This document shows positions 9,541-22,745 of a stretch of DNA of 64,000 nt, piece after piece. Position 1 is the first letter of the stretch. Each line of letters opens with the position of its first letter. This stretch comes from Pomacea canaliculata (taxonomy: Eukaryota; Mollusca; Gastropoda; Architaenioglossa; Ampullariidae). The stretch spans positions 24,733,868 through 24,797,867 of the forward strand of contig NC_037593.1 in the NCBI RefSeq assembly GCF_003073045.1. Direction: 5' to 3'. The translations under genes and the position numbers were made by a program. The notes beneath the pieces were generated by a model that saw nothing but the letters and a program-made list of their open reading frames with translations, was not told the origin of the DNA and made no database searches.

Positions 9541-12500
9541 CTTCAATTACCAAAACAACTGTCATTAAAAATGTTTTGCATATATCACGAAGCTCACACA
9601 ACCGACAAAATAAATCATATTTACGAGGAAATGGATCAACCGAGTCAAACGATCAAACCTATGATCATGTTTTGAAAGCGCATGCCATGTATACAATTAA
9701 GAAAACGAAGAGTAGCAGATGGCATTTTTCTTCATCAACAGGTTCGGGGTGTTGGTTGGATGGGCCAGTGAGTGGTTTGGTGAGAGTGTGTACATTTTTA
9801 TGTTAGAGTACAATTTCTACAATGTGAGCGAGGCGAAACCTAGTCCCGTGACCTGTCTTTTTATCTACACTCGTGTGCGTGCCACCACACATCCTCACCT
9901 TATTTCTGCAAAGAAAAGCATGTAGCAGTGGTTACAGGAACAATCGTTAATTAGTTACACTCGAAGGAAACTTTAGCCGTTTTGTAGGACCTAAATCAGA
10001 GCAGTGAGATCAAATGACCTCATCCGGGTCTGTACACTTTACTGACTGACAATACAGAGACGTAGACAAGTGTGGGCCGCACGCATGTCACGTGGTCCGC
10101 GGCTGACACTCATCATATGACAGCAAAGAGTTGTTTATATCGCCAGAGACGATAATTAGTCCAGTATTGATTACACACGAGTTTTAATTGTATCGATGGC
10201 CAGCATAAAACGCTCGCTTCCTAGTCTTGCCCATTGAGCTCTGTTCTTGTCCTGAGTCTTTGCCCTTCTGAGTCAGGTCTCGGTCTCAGCTCGTTTTAGG
10301 AACTTATTTATTTATTTATTTATTTTTGGCAACGTTTTTCTTGGCAATGTCTCGTTGGCAACTTTCTAGCATTAGCGTCAGCAGCCTCAACAGTTACAAC
10401 TGAGATAAATCCACGTACAAAAGTACAAAAGAAGAAAAAAGAAAGAAAATTACAATTTACACGACAATTTTAATAAACTAATGACAGCGATGCCTTCTGT
10501 TCATTTGCCAGACATCTTGAAGCTCATTTTACGACTGGGGATGGCCTTTAAATTATTTCTGCCTTCCAAGCCAGCGCCATCTATCGGCTTGACGTCAGCT
10601 GCTGACGTGGACGGGGTCACGACAGCTGTTCCTCTGTTGACGTGGAGTCACGTGGGTAAAGCGGGAGGTATTGCCAAGGGTGGTGACCTGTGTTTGATGT
10701 CGTGATAGTAATGAATGCTAACAGCGAGATGTAAACATTTGGCAACAGTTGCGAAGGCAGCTGCATCAACAGAAGAAGACCTACTCCAGCCTTGATGACC
10801 GTTGTATCTACATCGTCGCCGTTGCTGCAGGTATTGTGGTGCTCACAGTGATGGTGTGACAGGTGTACCCAGCACACTCTCAGTCACACGCCTCCATAAA
10901 TAATAAATAACTGAATTAATTACATTAGAAGTCGCCAGAACTGCCATACATTGGTCTAAAGTTAATCAAGAGACCTCACAAATCAGTTATATTTTTGTCG
11001 ACTTTCTTGATGATGGCATCGTTGATGATCTTCAAAGTTAAAAGAGAGAACTGTGTAACGGATGAGAAAAAAATGTTGGTTGTCCATTTCTAAAGATGTC
11101 AGTGGAGTGTTGTCATTTCTATATTGTTGTCCTTTTGAAAAAGTCGTTGAGATTTTTATTTGATAAAACTTCTTGCACGCACATCCATATATACAATACG
11201 TGCAACACACACACAAACAGAGTGGACAATGAGTTGTTTACACTGTCATTAATGAGACAGGTACTTACTTGACATAAAGCACAAATATTTTTATGTAAAA
11301 AATTTGATCTTTATTTTGATATGGTTTATAATAAGCAGCATCAGTTAAAAGCAGTAAAAACTACAGGATCCAAATAGAGACGCCATTATTTCAACATTAA
11401 AGCTCGATTTACCAGTTTGTGGAGCAGAACATTGCCACCTATTGTATTTTGATAGTCTTTTAACACCCGGCTGAGACAAATATTAAACTTTTATATAGCA
11501 ATCGAGTAGGTGTGGATGCATAACAAAAATACAAAGGAACAATAGAACTGCTGAGGCAGACGTTTTGAATTTCATACCTCTTCCTCTCCACCCCAATAAA
11601 ATACGCGTATTGAAATAAAATACAAAAAAAAAGAAACAAAATAATGGGGTAGGGGACAAACAATTCACGCATCCGTTTAGAGATTTATGAATGTGTTCTT
11701 TTTATTTCAGCAGTCGTTATAAAAAAAAATTTATAGCAATGTCTTTCATTTGCTCCTTCTCCTTCCACGACTCACTCTACCTCTCTCTCTGTCGATCTTT
11801 TTCTCTCGTCGCATCTCTCCCTTTTCTTTTCCTCCTCGGATTTCATGCATACACACTGATAAAAGGAGTGACAATAAATCTGGGGAAAGTGCTGAAGTGG
11901 CAATCAAAGAGATAAAGTCCGAAATCCAAACTGAAAATATCTTTAGCGGAGGTAATATGAAACCACGACAACATGTAGGAGTGGCGGTGGGTGTGTTGAG
12001 TATGTTGGTCACATAGGAGACAGAGAATGGAGTGAGGAGTGGAGTGTTTTACTCAGAAACAGCAATGAGTTCACGGCAACACAGCAGGCTGTCACACGAA
12101 AGAAGCAGGATATGAGGAGGAAGAAAGGGAGGAGGGTGTTGGAGGCTTAATGTTGCAATAAAACCTGTCCTGCGGCGAAAATGAGAGACGACAGAGACTG
12201 TCATTCCCGTGAAAATATAAAAAGCGACACACACACACAAGAATCTGGACAATCAGAGTTGGCGATGGTTAGTTGATACCAGCAGACATACGTGGTGTGA
12301 AACATCTGTTTGACATGGTCCGTGAGGAGCATCAGTCAGGTACGAGAATGAGTCACTTGTTTATAGTCTAGATAATGTGTACAGAGATCGGATATCACAT
12401 AAACATGCACAGAATGGAGGGAGAGAAAGGACGCATAAAAATGTGAGTGCGTACAAACGGTTCTTTATTCGTCATGGTTGCTCCGCTCTTTCGACATGCT

Positions 12501-12597
12501 ACCAGTTGGTCCTCTTGAAACCTTTTTTTTTCCCACACCTTCACCCAAGTAGTCGATGTTTTTCTGTCGGTCTAATGCGTTTCGTCAGTTTTAGACT

Positions 12598-12632
<35 letters not shown>

Positions 12633-13176
12633 TCAGCGCAAACTTTGTCAATGCCACTTAAATCCATTTAGTGACCTAAACCTACCCACACCCTCATCAA
12701 ACTACCCTTTGATCACCCCTCAATCACTGCCTCTAACTGTACCTAAAAACTTGCCTCGACTCCCTCAAACCCTTCAATGGAAAATAACCAAGTCTTCTGT
12801 TGCTGTTTCTATGGCAAGCTCTCCACAATCTCAATTCTGAGTTGAATAGCATTCTGTTTGTCCTAAGACCTTCTCCTCGATGTCATTCAAAGGGAAAGGG
12901 AAAGAAGCTGCCATGCCCGACATTTCTTTAATTCTCTTTATCTACCGCCTGAACATGAAAAGTGTCAATAAGCTTGTCAATATTTATTAACTGGAGGAAC
13001 AACTCGACGTGTGCAGTCATGTTGAGAGAGAGAGAGACAGACTGTTGTATAGAAATATGTTGAATGTCCTAATAACACGAGGATAAGTCTCAAATTCCAC
13101 TGTACTGTCCATACACACCAACAGGTTGTAGTAGGAGGTGTTTGTCATCTGAATGAAGTCACGACTGTCAATAATA
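9541..13176. other. Non-coding stretch
   Basis: No coding exon is supported over 3.6 kb. Visible content: ATTT repeats near 10301-10326, CT-rich tracts near 11750-11840, and a pure T run at 12601-12631. Several E-box CACGTG words occur (for example 10088 and 10648), without a linked exon. Confidence 0.5.
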
Positions 13177-13398
13177 TCATAAATGTGAAAATATATATAT
13201 CATAAATGGGAAAAAATATATATCATAAATGTGAAAAAATATATATCATAAATGGGAAAAAATATATATCATAAATGGGAAAAAATATATATCATAAATT
13301 TGTAAAAATATATCATAAATGTGAATATATATATATATATATCATAATGTAAAAAAAATATATATGTCATAAATGTGAAAAAATATATCATAAATGTG
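13177..13398 (+). repeat. AT-rich minisatellite, about 23-bp unit
   Basis: About ten units of TCATAAATGTGAAAAAATA plus TATA, with length variation from 21 to 29 bp caused by a changing (TA)n part. The last units degenerate into a TG-rich segment. Confidence 0.88.
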
Positions 13399-16374
13399 CT
13401 TGCGTGTGTGTTGGTCTGTCTGTGTGTACCCAGCTGGTTCTGTAACTAAAATCGCCGGCAACGGTCACGCTCTGTTAGGTCTGACAATGATGCCAGTCTG
13501 ATAAATATACTCCAACACTCAGTGCAGGCAGGTTGTGGAGGTAAAGGGCGCACTTCCTGCACTTACAGGGAGGGTCGTGGCGGTCCCCAGCGACTGGCCC
13601 TGCAACTTGACTTCGCCGAGATACATTGCTATCGGTCGGGGTCATTTGCTTGATATCGTGCCTGCAGATATTTTGTTACAATGTGTGTCAAAAAAAGTGT
13701 ATTGCTGTTGTGAATATGCCTTGCAGCTGGATTCATGTCGTGTTGTGTGACTTCTTTTGTAGAGATCCTCGTCACGACTCACACCCACGAACAATCAGGT
13801 TCTGACTACAGACACACATCGCGGAATGTAACGACTCGACTATCGCAAAAGGATGTAAGTTTGATATTATTATTATTATTATTTATTCTACAGGTTTGGA
13901 ATAGTCAAGACTTGAAACCACCTTAGTTGTGGTAACATGGAGTGTTCATCATTTAGCCGAATTTGTGTTGCTTTTTAATGTTTTGTTATATTTTGACTAA
14001 CACCTAAGAAACAGGTTTAGAGTTAGAATGTAGAAGGTGTTGGTTACACACAATGTGACGAATGGGTGGGGACGACAGGGTAGACAGGCACACTCTTAAA
14101 TGATTCACCTTACACCCGGATTTACTTGTCATACACCCACCCATCCGTTTCGTTCTTGAGAAATCGTCCAACTTTCCACTCGAGTGCTCAAACCAACAAA
14201 CTTACAGAACTGTTGCATAGAAAAAGTCAGATGATGATGATGATGAGGAGGAGGAGGAGTAGGAGGAGGAGGAGGAGTAAGTTAGCTAAGGCTGAGCACG
14301 ATATAATACAGATTTTAAAATTAAATATAAACATCTCTGGCACACATAAAAAAAACGATGGAAGTATTATTTCAAGTGTAAATATTACACTGCATCAAGT
14401 CCACGCCCCTTACTGTCAACTAGTGCACTCGTACCCGTTGAGACTGGGAAGCAGGGTGAGGCAAGTGAAGGGGTTAGTAGGGTGGGTGATGGGTGATGGG
14501 TCGTAACTGCCGTCGAATGAAAACAGTCTTCAGTAGTCAGCAGGAACGAAGTTAGAGAAACCAGTAGGACAGAAACAGCCGGGAGTTGGACAAGGCAAGG
14601 TAAGACTAGTATCTGCCTCGGGCCCTGCGTTTGTGATTAGTATGGTAGACTCCACATTAATCTGTATGCCGGGCCTGCCTTTGAAAGTATAATCATTGTT
14701 ATAAAATTTTTTAACTTCCAACTAACTGTACAATGTAAGCCTTTTCGCACCTAAACCTTCGTCTGATGCTTTGCGTCTCAGAGAATCTCGCGCGCATGCG
14801 CAGTGACGGATGATGTATGTTCCAGGAGAGCAGTCTGGGTGTTTGATCATGATCGCTGGGTATCTCTGTAACAAAAGACTTCTGCTGTCATAAAACACCA
14901 AAATGCCACAAGAATATGCTGCTAGTGACTGTCCAATATGAAAAAGTAAGAAAGGGGAATGTTATATTTCCTTGTACCTATCCTTGACAATAGAAAGTAA
15001 GGAAAGGACAAAGAGTGAGTTGGGGAAGGAAAAGCTGTAGTCCATACTTTCAGTCAGCATATTTGAACGCAGCATACTGTTTCAAGGGATCTGAAAATTT
15101 CTAATTGTAGCCACCACACATGCAGGAAGATTTTGAAAGGTTTTTCCTTGTGTTGTTTTCATTGCCCATTTAACACAGTTTCTGGATGCGACATGTTCGT
15201 ATGCGCTGCAATTTTTTTTTCTTGACTTTAAGACTTACTTGTGGAGTTCTTGCCGCGAATATGATTGCTATAAAGCTGCCTTAACTCAATTTTTACAAGT
15301 GAAATTGTTGCTTCTATTGAATACCTGCAAAAGGACATTTTTGTAAACTGCCAGAGGTCCCCATGATTGTAAACTTCGACTACACATTAAAATATAGTAG
15401 TTTCATCAATCCTTTTTCCCATTTTAAAGCAAAAGGATTTACTGTATAGTAGCTTACACAGCTGTACCGATTACGAATGTCATTATGATAATTAGTAGAA
15501 TGCAGACCTTGTCAAGCAGTTTACAAACATCCTCTCATGACTGCTAATGCATTTATCTGGAGCTTATATCATAGGATTGGTAGCTTGCTTTCTCATAATC
15601 ATTCTGCCCTGGCCTTTCTTCACATTTGCCACATTGACAGATATGATTATATCCCAAGAGTAAATAAAAAGTAAAAAGAAAAAATACTGGCAAATTCATT
15701 TGTCCTTTTTTTATCCGCCAAAACTCCCTTTATGTCTGAAAATCAAAATGCATTTGTTACATTTTTGTATGAGCTGCAGGGTTTCAAGTCTTGTTATCCT
15801 TTAATTTCGTGTTCCCACTAACCGAGAACCAATGCCCAAAATGGCAGAATAAGTAAACAGGTATTTATGGCTTATTCATTCACGGATGCATTTTTTTTTT
15901 TTTTTTTTTTTTTTTTTTGCCACACAGTTTAGTCCACATACCTGTCTATTTTTAGTAACTTTTGGGGCGTTCCGCATGTCTGAACATACACAAGTACCTC
16001 ATGAAATCCAAAATAATACACCCCTCCCCCCCTTCCAGACAGACCTCCGTTCGCTTTATTTATTCATTTATTTCATCCCGTAGCTGGTACTCGAGGTACC
16101 ACCTGTAGGTGAGATACGATGAAGTGCAGGTGGACCTACCCCGTACCTGAGCAAACGCAGTAGATAGAAGTTTTTGTGCCGGGTGTTGGTTTTCTTGTGG
16201 CCGGGAATTTCGTGGTTCCTTCTCCTCTTTTTTCTTTTCTTTATTTTTTTTTTTTTCAGGTCATTGAGGGATTAGGTGTTAGAGACCTCACTTTTCTCAA
16301 GGTCAGGTTTACATAAGGGCGGTGCCCATCTATATAAATTCGTGTCCTTACCTTCCCCCAACTCACAGACTCTT
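13399..16374. other. Non-coding stretch with low-complexity tracts
   Basis: A GAT/GAG trinucleotide run lies at 14231-14278, a palindromic GCGCATGCGC (NRF1-type) near 14793-14802, and a T run at 15891-15918. The frame at 14126-14506 spans the GAG run and reads arginine-rich low complexity. No gene is supported. Confidence 0.5.
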
Positions 16375-16450
16375 AACGAAAGCACGAACGAACGAACGAA
16401 CTTTATTGATTAGGCCATTGACCCATTTCAAGGGGTGAGTACTTTTACAA
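16375..16450 (-). mobile_element. LINE/SINE 3' tail, minus strand
   Basis: Read on the minus strand this is CCCCTTGAAATGGGTCAATG, then CAATAAAGTT and a (CGTT)n tail. This is the 'ccccttgg..aataaag + short tandem tail' end of LINE-type retroposons. No coding part is visible at higher coordinates. Confidence 0.5.
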
Positions 16451-19400
16451 TTAATATAATTTTACAAATTAAGCTCTTAAGTCATGAATAGCCGAGAATC
16501 ACAACAATAGGTATACAGACTGTATTGTATGATAATTTACAATTGTGTCAGTCCAACCAACTTTGCCAGCGACATGTGCCACTCAAGTTTTTGTTCGCGA
16601 TTCGTGGAAAAGAAAGAGTATTCTTGTCTTGAACCCGGAGACGCAGTTCACCGTGTTTACCTCCGTTCAAAGGTGGCGAGGTACACAAACACCCGGTGGT
16701 GGCGCTGCTCACTGTTCACTACCTCGCCCAGTTGTCCCAGCTATCAAACGGGCTCCTAGCCCCCATAATAAGGATCAAGAAAAAAAAAGTACTGAGGAAA
16801 AAGAGATGAGAACAGCCCTAACCTTTTATATACATACAACCATGACAGGTTATGGAGTAACTCCACACTTTTTACAGCCTCATTATCATAACAACATTTT
16901 CCGGTTTCAACGACTTGTCAGATACATTTCATTTAGGTTGTAGGCATGTAAGTTCTTTTTTTTTTTTAATTATTATTATACGTATAAAATAACAATTTTT
17001 TTTTTTTACAAACGTTCTCGCTACTCACACCCGGTCCTTGGTGTACCCGCACCCACCGATGTTTCAATACTGCGGGTGTCTATGACGTCACGTGACATTT
17101 GTTTATCTTCGAAGGAGGCAAAGATAAATCTGCAAATGCGAGTCGGACATATGCAGGTCGAGGAAATAAACGAAGAAATCTTGTATCTTAAGTGCCTGTA
17201 GCCGGAAATACATACAAAACTCAGCACCCAACGCCTTTCTTTAAAAAAAAGAGGTTTTTCAAGAATTTTTTCCCTGCGATGTGTTGTAAATAACAGACCT
17301 ATACTGTATATAATAACTTGCTGAAGCCATCTTACAACTGTGTCATGGATGGAACATAAACATCACCTACCTCACTAATGTTGAAATCCAAGGAAAACAT
17401 TTTTTTGACAGTTTAGTAAAAATACCAAAATATCTCCCTAATACGGAGAAAGTAAAGTTTTACGGGAAGTAAGATGGAAAGTACAGAAGTCGGCTTCGAA
17501 CAAAGCCAGCGAAGGTCTATTCATTAGTGTCGGGGTAATGAAACGATGTAGTAGTTGTTTTAATTGTTTGTTTGTTTGTTTGTTTGCTTGTTTGTTTGTT
17601 TGTTTGCTTGCTTGCTTGTTTGTTTGCTTGTTTGTTGATGTTTTATTGGGTTGTGGGGAGAGATTCTTGAAAGAAAGCATGTATCGATGTTGAAAAGGAT
17701 GACCAAAAGACAGACAAAGCGCGTTCATAAGTTGAGAATGCACTAAATTCTGATACATTAGTGAGCCTGTACAAAATTATCGTACACCAGTGTCATTGTA
17801 CAACTTGTATATCAACGCCACCACCGTTTACACGGCGATATCCGCCAGGAAGGGCAAAGCTCGCAAAAGCTTAGAAAAGCAAAGCGCGCTGGAGATACCA
17901 GAAACTGTTTAGTAACAACCTTCCTGTCGATAAACAGATGAATATCTCAGCCTGTTATTAAGCATGTGTCCAGCTGTCGTCCGACTGAAGCTGAACAAGC
18001 AGGCAACCACACGACAAACAGTTGCGAGGTTTGGACGGAGGGGCGGGGGAGGAGGTGGAATGGAGGATGGGGAGGAGGGCTGTGCCCTAATGTAGCTGCA
18101 AGCAGACGCAACAGCTTGCTCTCATTCAAGGAAAGCCATTAAACAAGGAGTGGAGAAGGGAATTGAAAGTTCGTTCTTTTCTAATCGTCCAAAAGAAGCG
18201 AGAGGCAAGGAGTTGCCGGGCAAGGGTGGTAGATGAGCGAAGTCCTTCAGAACCTTTTGGACGTTCTACATGGCTGCGCGCCACTGATCTGCTCCACTGG
18301 ATTCTTCGTCTCACATCTGTGAGTAGAGTGATGAAAACTTTCAGCATTGTGTGGGGGGTGGGGAGGTGTATGTCTGTATAATTTATGCGTTCATTTTTCA
18401 AACTCTGCATGCACTCGTACACACACACACACGATGGGCAGTCAAAGGAAACGCTGCGGATGCCGCTACGTTTCATTTAACTATGTAGATATATATTTAT
18501 ATACATATTGTATGTGTGCGCGCTCGCTTCTAGAGAGAGCGAGTTACTACAGGCTTAAAAGAGCGGTGACCATACCTGCAGTTGTTGCAGTATTTATTGA
18601 ATAATGTTGATGTAAATCATTCCTCTCTCTAGCTCTCTATGTCTCTACCTAAAACAATCTCTCACTCAATATCACGATCGACAGTTTCCCCCAGGTGTAT
18701 TTATTTACTTGTCAGAATCTGTGCCCAGACTGGGGTGTCTTTGCTGTGGTCTACTCTGTAGATGGCAGCGATATCACACTTTATTAATTCGCTTAATGGT
18801 TTCGAACTTTTTTTTTCTTTTATCCGGTACAGAAAAACGTACGCATGCACGTGAAGGTTACTGGTGATGAATATTGTTATTATCATGTACATTCTTGACT
18901 GACATTGGTAATGGTGGTCTGTCACCTAGATACCTCCATGTTTGGAGTATCCTCTCTCTCTCACTCACACACACACACACAGACAGACACACTCTGAGGA
19001 ACTGTCTGACAATGTACCGACTGGCTATCGAAGTTTTATCAAAATACACATCGCGCCAATCACCGCCAGGTGTGTTCGATGTTTCTTATTCAAAGACGAA
19101 CCACCACTGTAGACTATACACCGCTGCAGTGGCGATAAAACAGAACTGGAACAGATGGTGTGACAAGCAACTAGCGCATTGTTGTGCTCAACAGGCTAAC
19201 AGACTTTGAGAAGCAATCAAGCGTAGAGCTATACCGGTCTTATAAATGTCTTTCAGTGTCACAGCATATTGTAAAGGTGTTGGAGTCGTTAAGCAATTTG
19301 TCCCCCCCTGCACGGCCATTTTACAGGTCAAACGTTTAACCAAGTTTCACAAAGGTGTGTCCAGGCCACAGGAATCCAATGGGCAAGCTTTCAGGATACC

Positions 19401-20929
19401 GGAACGTTGGTAAGTTGAGACTTTGCTAAGTCCAGACTTATTCACTAATTCTCGACCAACACATTTGCCAGTGCAATGGAACTTTAGAGTTCCTCACAAG
19501 GTTTAGAGCTTTGCCCGGTTCAGAAAGGAATTACTGGCAATCTCAGGCCATGTTTGAGTAGCTGGAAACATTGAGATAAGAACTGGGTGTAGTTGTCCTT
19601 AATCCTTCTGGCTCTCTGAAGAATATCAGCAGGCAAGCTTAGGGTGTCAAGATTGTCCCAACAGCCATCTGGCAGAGAACGACTTCCTCGTTCAGCCTGT
19701 CCCAACTACACAGTTTCAAACAACACAAAGTGACCAGTCCTTCCATTAAATATTGTTGAACTGTCTTATTCACAACCCGTTTATAACAGATTTTCCAACA
19801 AAGTATCTTGTCGAAATGTTGAGGAGTCACCAATACAGTAAGAATCTGGTGATGTGGGTTCAGGTCCCGCCATGGTCTGCACGTGTCACTTGTTCACTGG
19901 CTGTCTTACCATGAGGTGGACATAATTGTTGATTATGTCTTCCAGCCGCTCGACTTGCCATTTTATAACTTCGGAAGCTTTTTGTCTTCTTGCTTCTCGA
20001 TACCTGGAAAAGTCACTGCAACATAAGATAACTTATCAAGAGAAAACAAATCCAGCCTCGACTTGAATGCTTTGATGGCATTGCCCTTGACCTGTTTGAG
20101 ACACTTCTTATCAGTAGTCATATGACATCCGTCTTAACAATCGGCTGGAAACGCCTTTGATTGCGAAATACTGTTGTTTTGACAATGATCAAGCGAATCT
20201 GCATCAAGCTTCACTTCAAACTCGGACACTAACACGGTAATTATCCGAATAATTTAACGAGTGAATGTGTTTGTATGCAAAGCGTTTTGAGCTTATCTTT
20301 TCTTACTGCTAATATGTATAGGTCTGTATAAATGATGTGTTTATTTAATATCACCCTATTCTCGTCAGGCTAGCTCGGCCTTTGAATAAGTAATTAAGGA
20401 CTGATTGTAACATCATTAATCAATTTTGATAATAATTGTATATTTACGAATGTGGATTCAAACAATAATCAGTAAATAATTTTTCTTTTTGACATCTGCT
20501 TAAGTTCGCTGTTCTTTTGAAACAACAAGAACTATGATAATGATGATGATGAGGATAATGAGGAGGAGAGGGACGTGGTGATGTGTGTGAGAGACATATG
20601 GCGGAGGTATAATATAACATATACAAATAAGGTTTTTGTTTAATTTTCGGGTAAGTAAACAAGGACGGGGATAAGAAAGAAAGGCCAGCTCACAAATGTC
20701 TGTCAGCCAGCTGTTGATAAATAAACAGGCATGAGTAACTAATTGTCTATTGTACACACATCGTCACGTCTGTGTGTTTTAACCAAACAACGCAGTAGAC
20801 GAGGGCGATGAAAAAAATATCCGACAACAAGCGCGTGCGCGTGTGTGTCCTACCTATCGATTTATTAGTACAAAGATCGATTACCTTCCTAGTAGAGCAC
20901 CCCGAAAAAAAAAACCGAGAATGTCCCCT
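16451..20929. other. Non-coding stretch
   Basis: No gene is confidently supported. A GTTT/GCTT microsatellite lies at 17562-17637, T/A-rich patches near 16950-17010, and short (AC)n runs near 18420 and 18966. A minus-strand frame at 19520-19705 reads like ordinary protein (ADILQRARRIKDNYTQF) but matches nothing I can name and has no clear splice sites. Confidence 0.45.
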
Positions 20930-21420
20930 GTCGCGAACCCATCCCCACCCCACAGTCTATCGGGAATTCCCGGACAATCACGGCGCGTGGAAGTGGGTCA
21001 GGCCTGCGCCGACATGACAGGCACCGCGCAGCCAACGACCTCGACACCATTCGACATGTGAGACATGTCACCGGGCTCGCAGGGTCCGGTGACCACAAAG
21101 AAAATGGCCCACGCTTCGCCTGCAGCCATGGAGCGTAAGTTTTTGCTCGCATTTTATACAAATATTTCTCTCAAACATGCTCGTCCTTCGCGGAGTCGTA
21201 CTGCGCTGTCAAAATGGCCGCGGCTGTCGTCTGGTCAGAATTATTGTCGCTACATCGGCCGGCCCCCCAGCCTCGGGGGGAGGGGATAGACGGTTGCAGG
21301 TCGCACTAGCTCCTGTGAAAGCTGCTGTGTACTCGCGTTGTCACGTAGGAGAAGGCTGCCGGAGGTATTATGTGGGTCACATCTTGCCTCAAGCTGTGAA
21401 GTGTTGTTTGGGGCTGAGGA
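20930..21420 (+). promoter_or_regulatory. CpG-rich patch, possible promoter and first exon
   Basis: This is one of few CpG-rich, TATA-less segments in an AT-rich neighbourhood. It has the word GCAGCCATGGAGC directly followed by a consensus donor GTAAGT (21135-21140) and, further on, AAAATGGCCGCGGCTGTC. This suits a promoter with a short first exon, but no second exon can be linked, so the call is tentative. Confidence 0.3.
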
Positions 21421-22036
21421 GTGTTTTCTGTGTTTGTGTCCGGGTGCAGATGACTAATCAATGGCTAGGCATTCGTAGCAGCAGCAGCAGAATCATTAGC
21501 TTGGCAAGACTAGAAAATGGTAGTCAAAGGCTTGATTGTCATGGCTTTCGATTTTTAGAGAAACGAGTCCATGGAGATTGTAGTGTCTTGAGCTCAGGAT
21601 AGTCGTAAAAAGTGGAATTGGTTATCGCGATAATATATGCATTTTTTTTCTGTCAAAGCCTTCAGAATATATAGGGACAGTACATCCACCTCCGACAGCT
21701 ATTGTTAGCCCTGTGTTGAAGATGGCGAATGTCTTACTGACATATTACTCTGGGCTTTGCAAAACTATCAATATTTTGTGTCCAATTCTTTTCTGCTTTA
21801 TAATATGGAAAAATATTAACCAGAAAGTGGCATATCCAACGAAAAAACCAAATGCAAAGTCTACCAAAAATTATAAAAGTGAAATGGAGAAAAACCTTTG
21901 CTGGGACATCTAGTTTCAGTAATGTGTAGGCAGTTTAGGGTTAATGTAGTATATTAGAGGATGGGGAACACCCCAGTATTAACCATACCCTGGTCGGATA
22001 CAACGAGGGGACTGCGCGGCGATCTCCGAGGAAAGA

Positions 22037-22745
22037 GAATGACAATGACAATTCTTTATTATGACAGTGATCAACTTTATTTGTCCCGGTGGGTAATTTG
22101 AAAATGTGAAGGTGCTCTGGTTACAAGGGAAAAGTTAGAAATAAAAGTAAGAATAAAGTTCCTTGCAAGGGGCAGCGTTAAATATGTCAAAATGAAAAAT
22201 ATTAGCAATGAAAAAAGAAGGCAAGTGACAATTATATATAAATATAAAGCAAACAACAAACTTACATCAAGAATAACCATGTGCTCACCTACAACATCAC
22301 ACACACCACTAACACTCCATCGGAGGTTGAGCAGCTGGACCGCAGCTGGCGCAAACGATTGGCATGGAGCAGCGTTTACCTGAGCTTAGTGATACAAATT
22401 CTCTCGTAAGTACATGTTCAGGTATTGACAAAATGCGTGAAGGTAACTAGAAGTAAAAATATTCTTTTTCCATTTATTCTGTTTGTCAGAAGAAGAATTC
22501 CCAGAGAGGAGAAGTCATTTGGCTGTGTGTTTGGTTTTAGTAAAACCGCTTTAATTGCCCGCCTCTGAACACTTGCTAGAAGTTTCTTGGAGGGGTAGTC
22601 AAGGGTTAACTGACTGTGGGTAGCATAAAAGAGTTTTCTTGTGTGAGGGTCTAGGAAATGCTTTGACAGCTGGTAGACTTTCGTGGAAATACTTGGAGAA
22701 GGAAGGCAGGAAGCGACAGAAAGAGAATGAAGACAGCGATGTCAC
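22037..22745 (-). mobile_element. 5'-truncated LINE, minus strand
   Basis: Read on the minus strand, 22700-22500 gives the thumb/C-terminal region of a LINE reverse transcriptase: a LDPHTRKLFYATHSQLTLDY stretch, then LLASVQRRAIKAVLLKP and NDFSSLGIL. A 3' UTR follows that ends CACCGGGACAAATAAAGTTG and an (AATGAC)-type tail near 22037. The order RT end, UTR, AATAAA-like word and tandem tail is typical. Downstream stops show the copy is dead. A second 3' tip of this family is at 37265-37310. Confidence 0.72.

Noticed and set aside
9200-9806. Long frames of C/L/F/V, G/W/L/V or P/T/N residues on both strands
   Set aside because: They are direct translations of the GTTT and GGTT microsatellite and carry no coding signal.
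16545-16943. 132-codon frame on the + strand
   Set aside because: Composition is irregular, no domain, and it lies next to a retroposon tail; likely chance.
19790-19990. Second B-box-like GGTTCAGGTCC
   Set aside because: No tRNA-like head could be drawn around it and no A-rich end follows.
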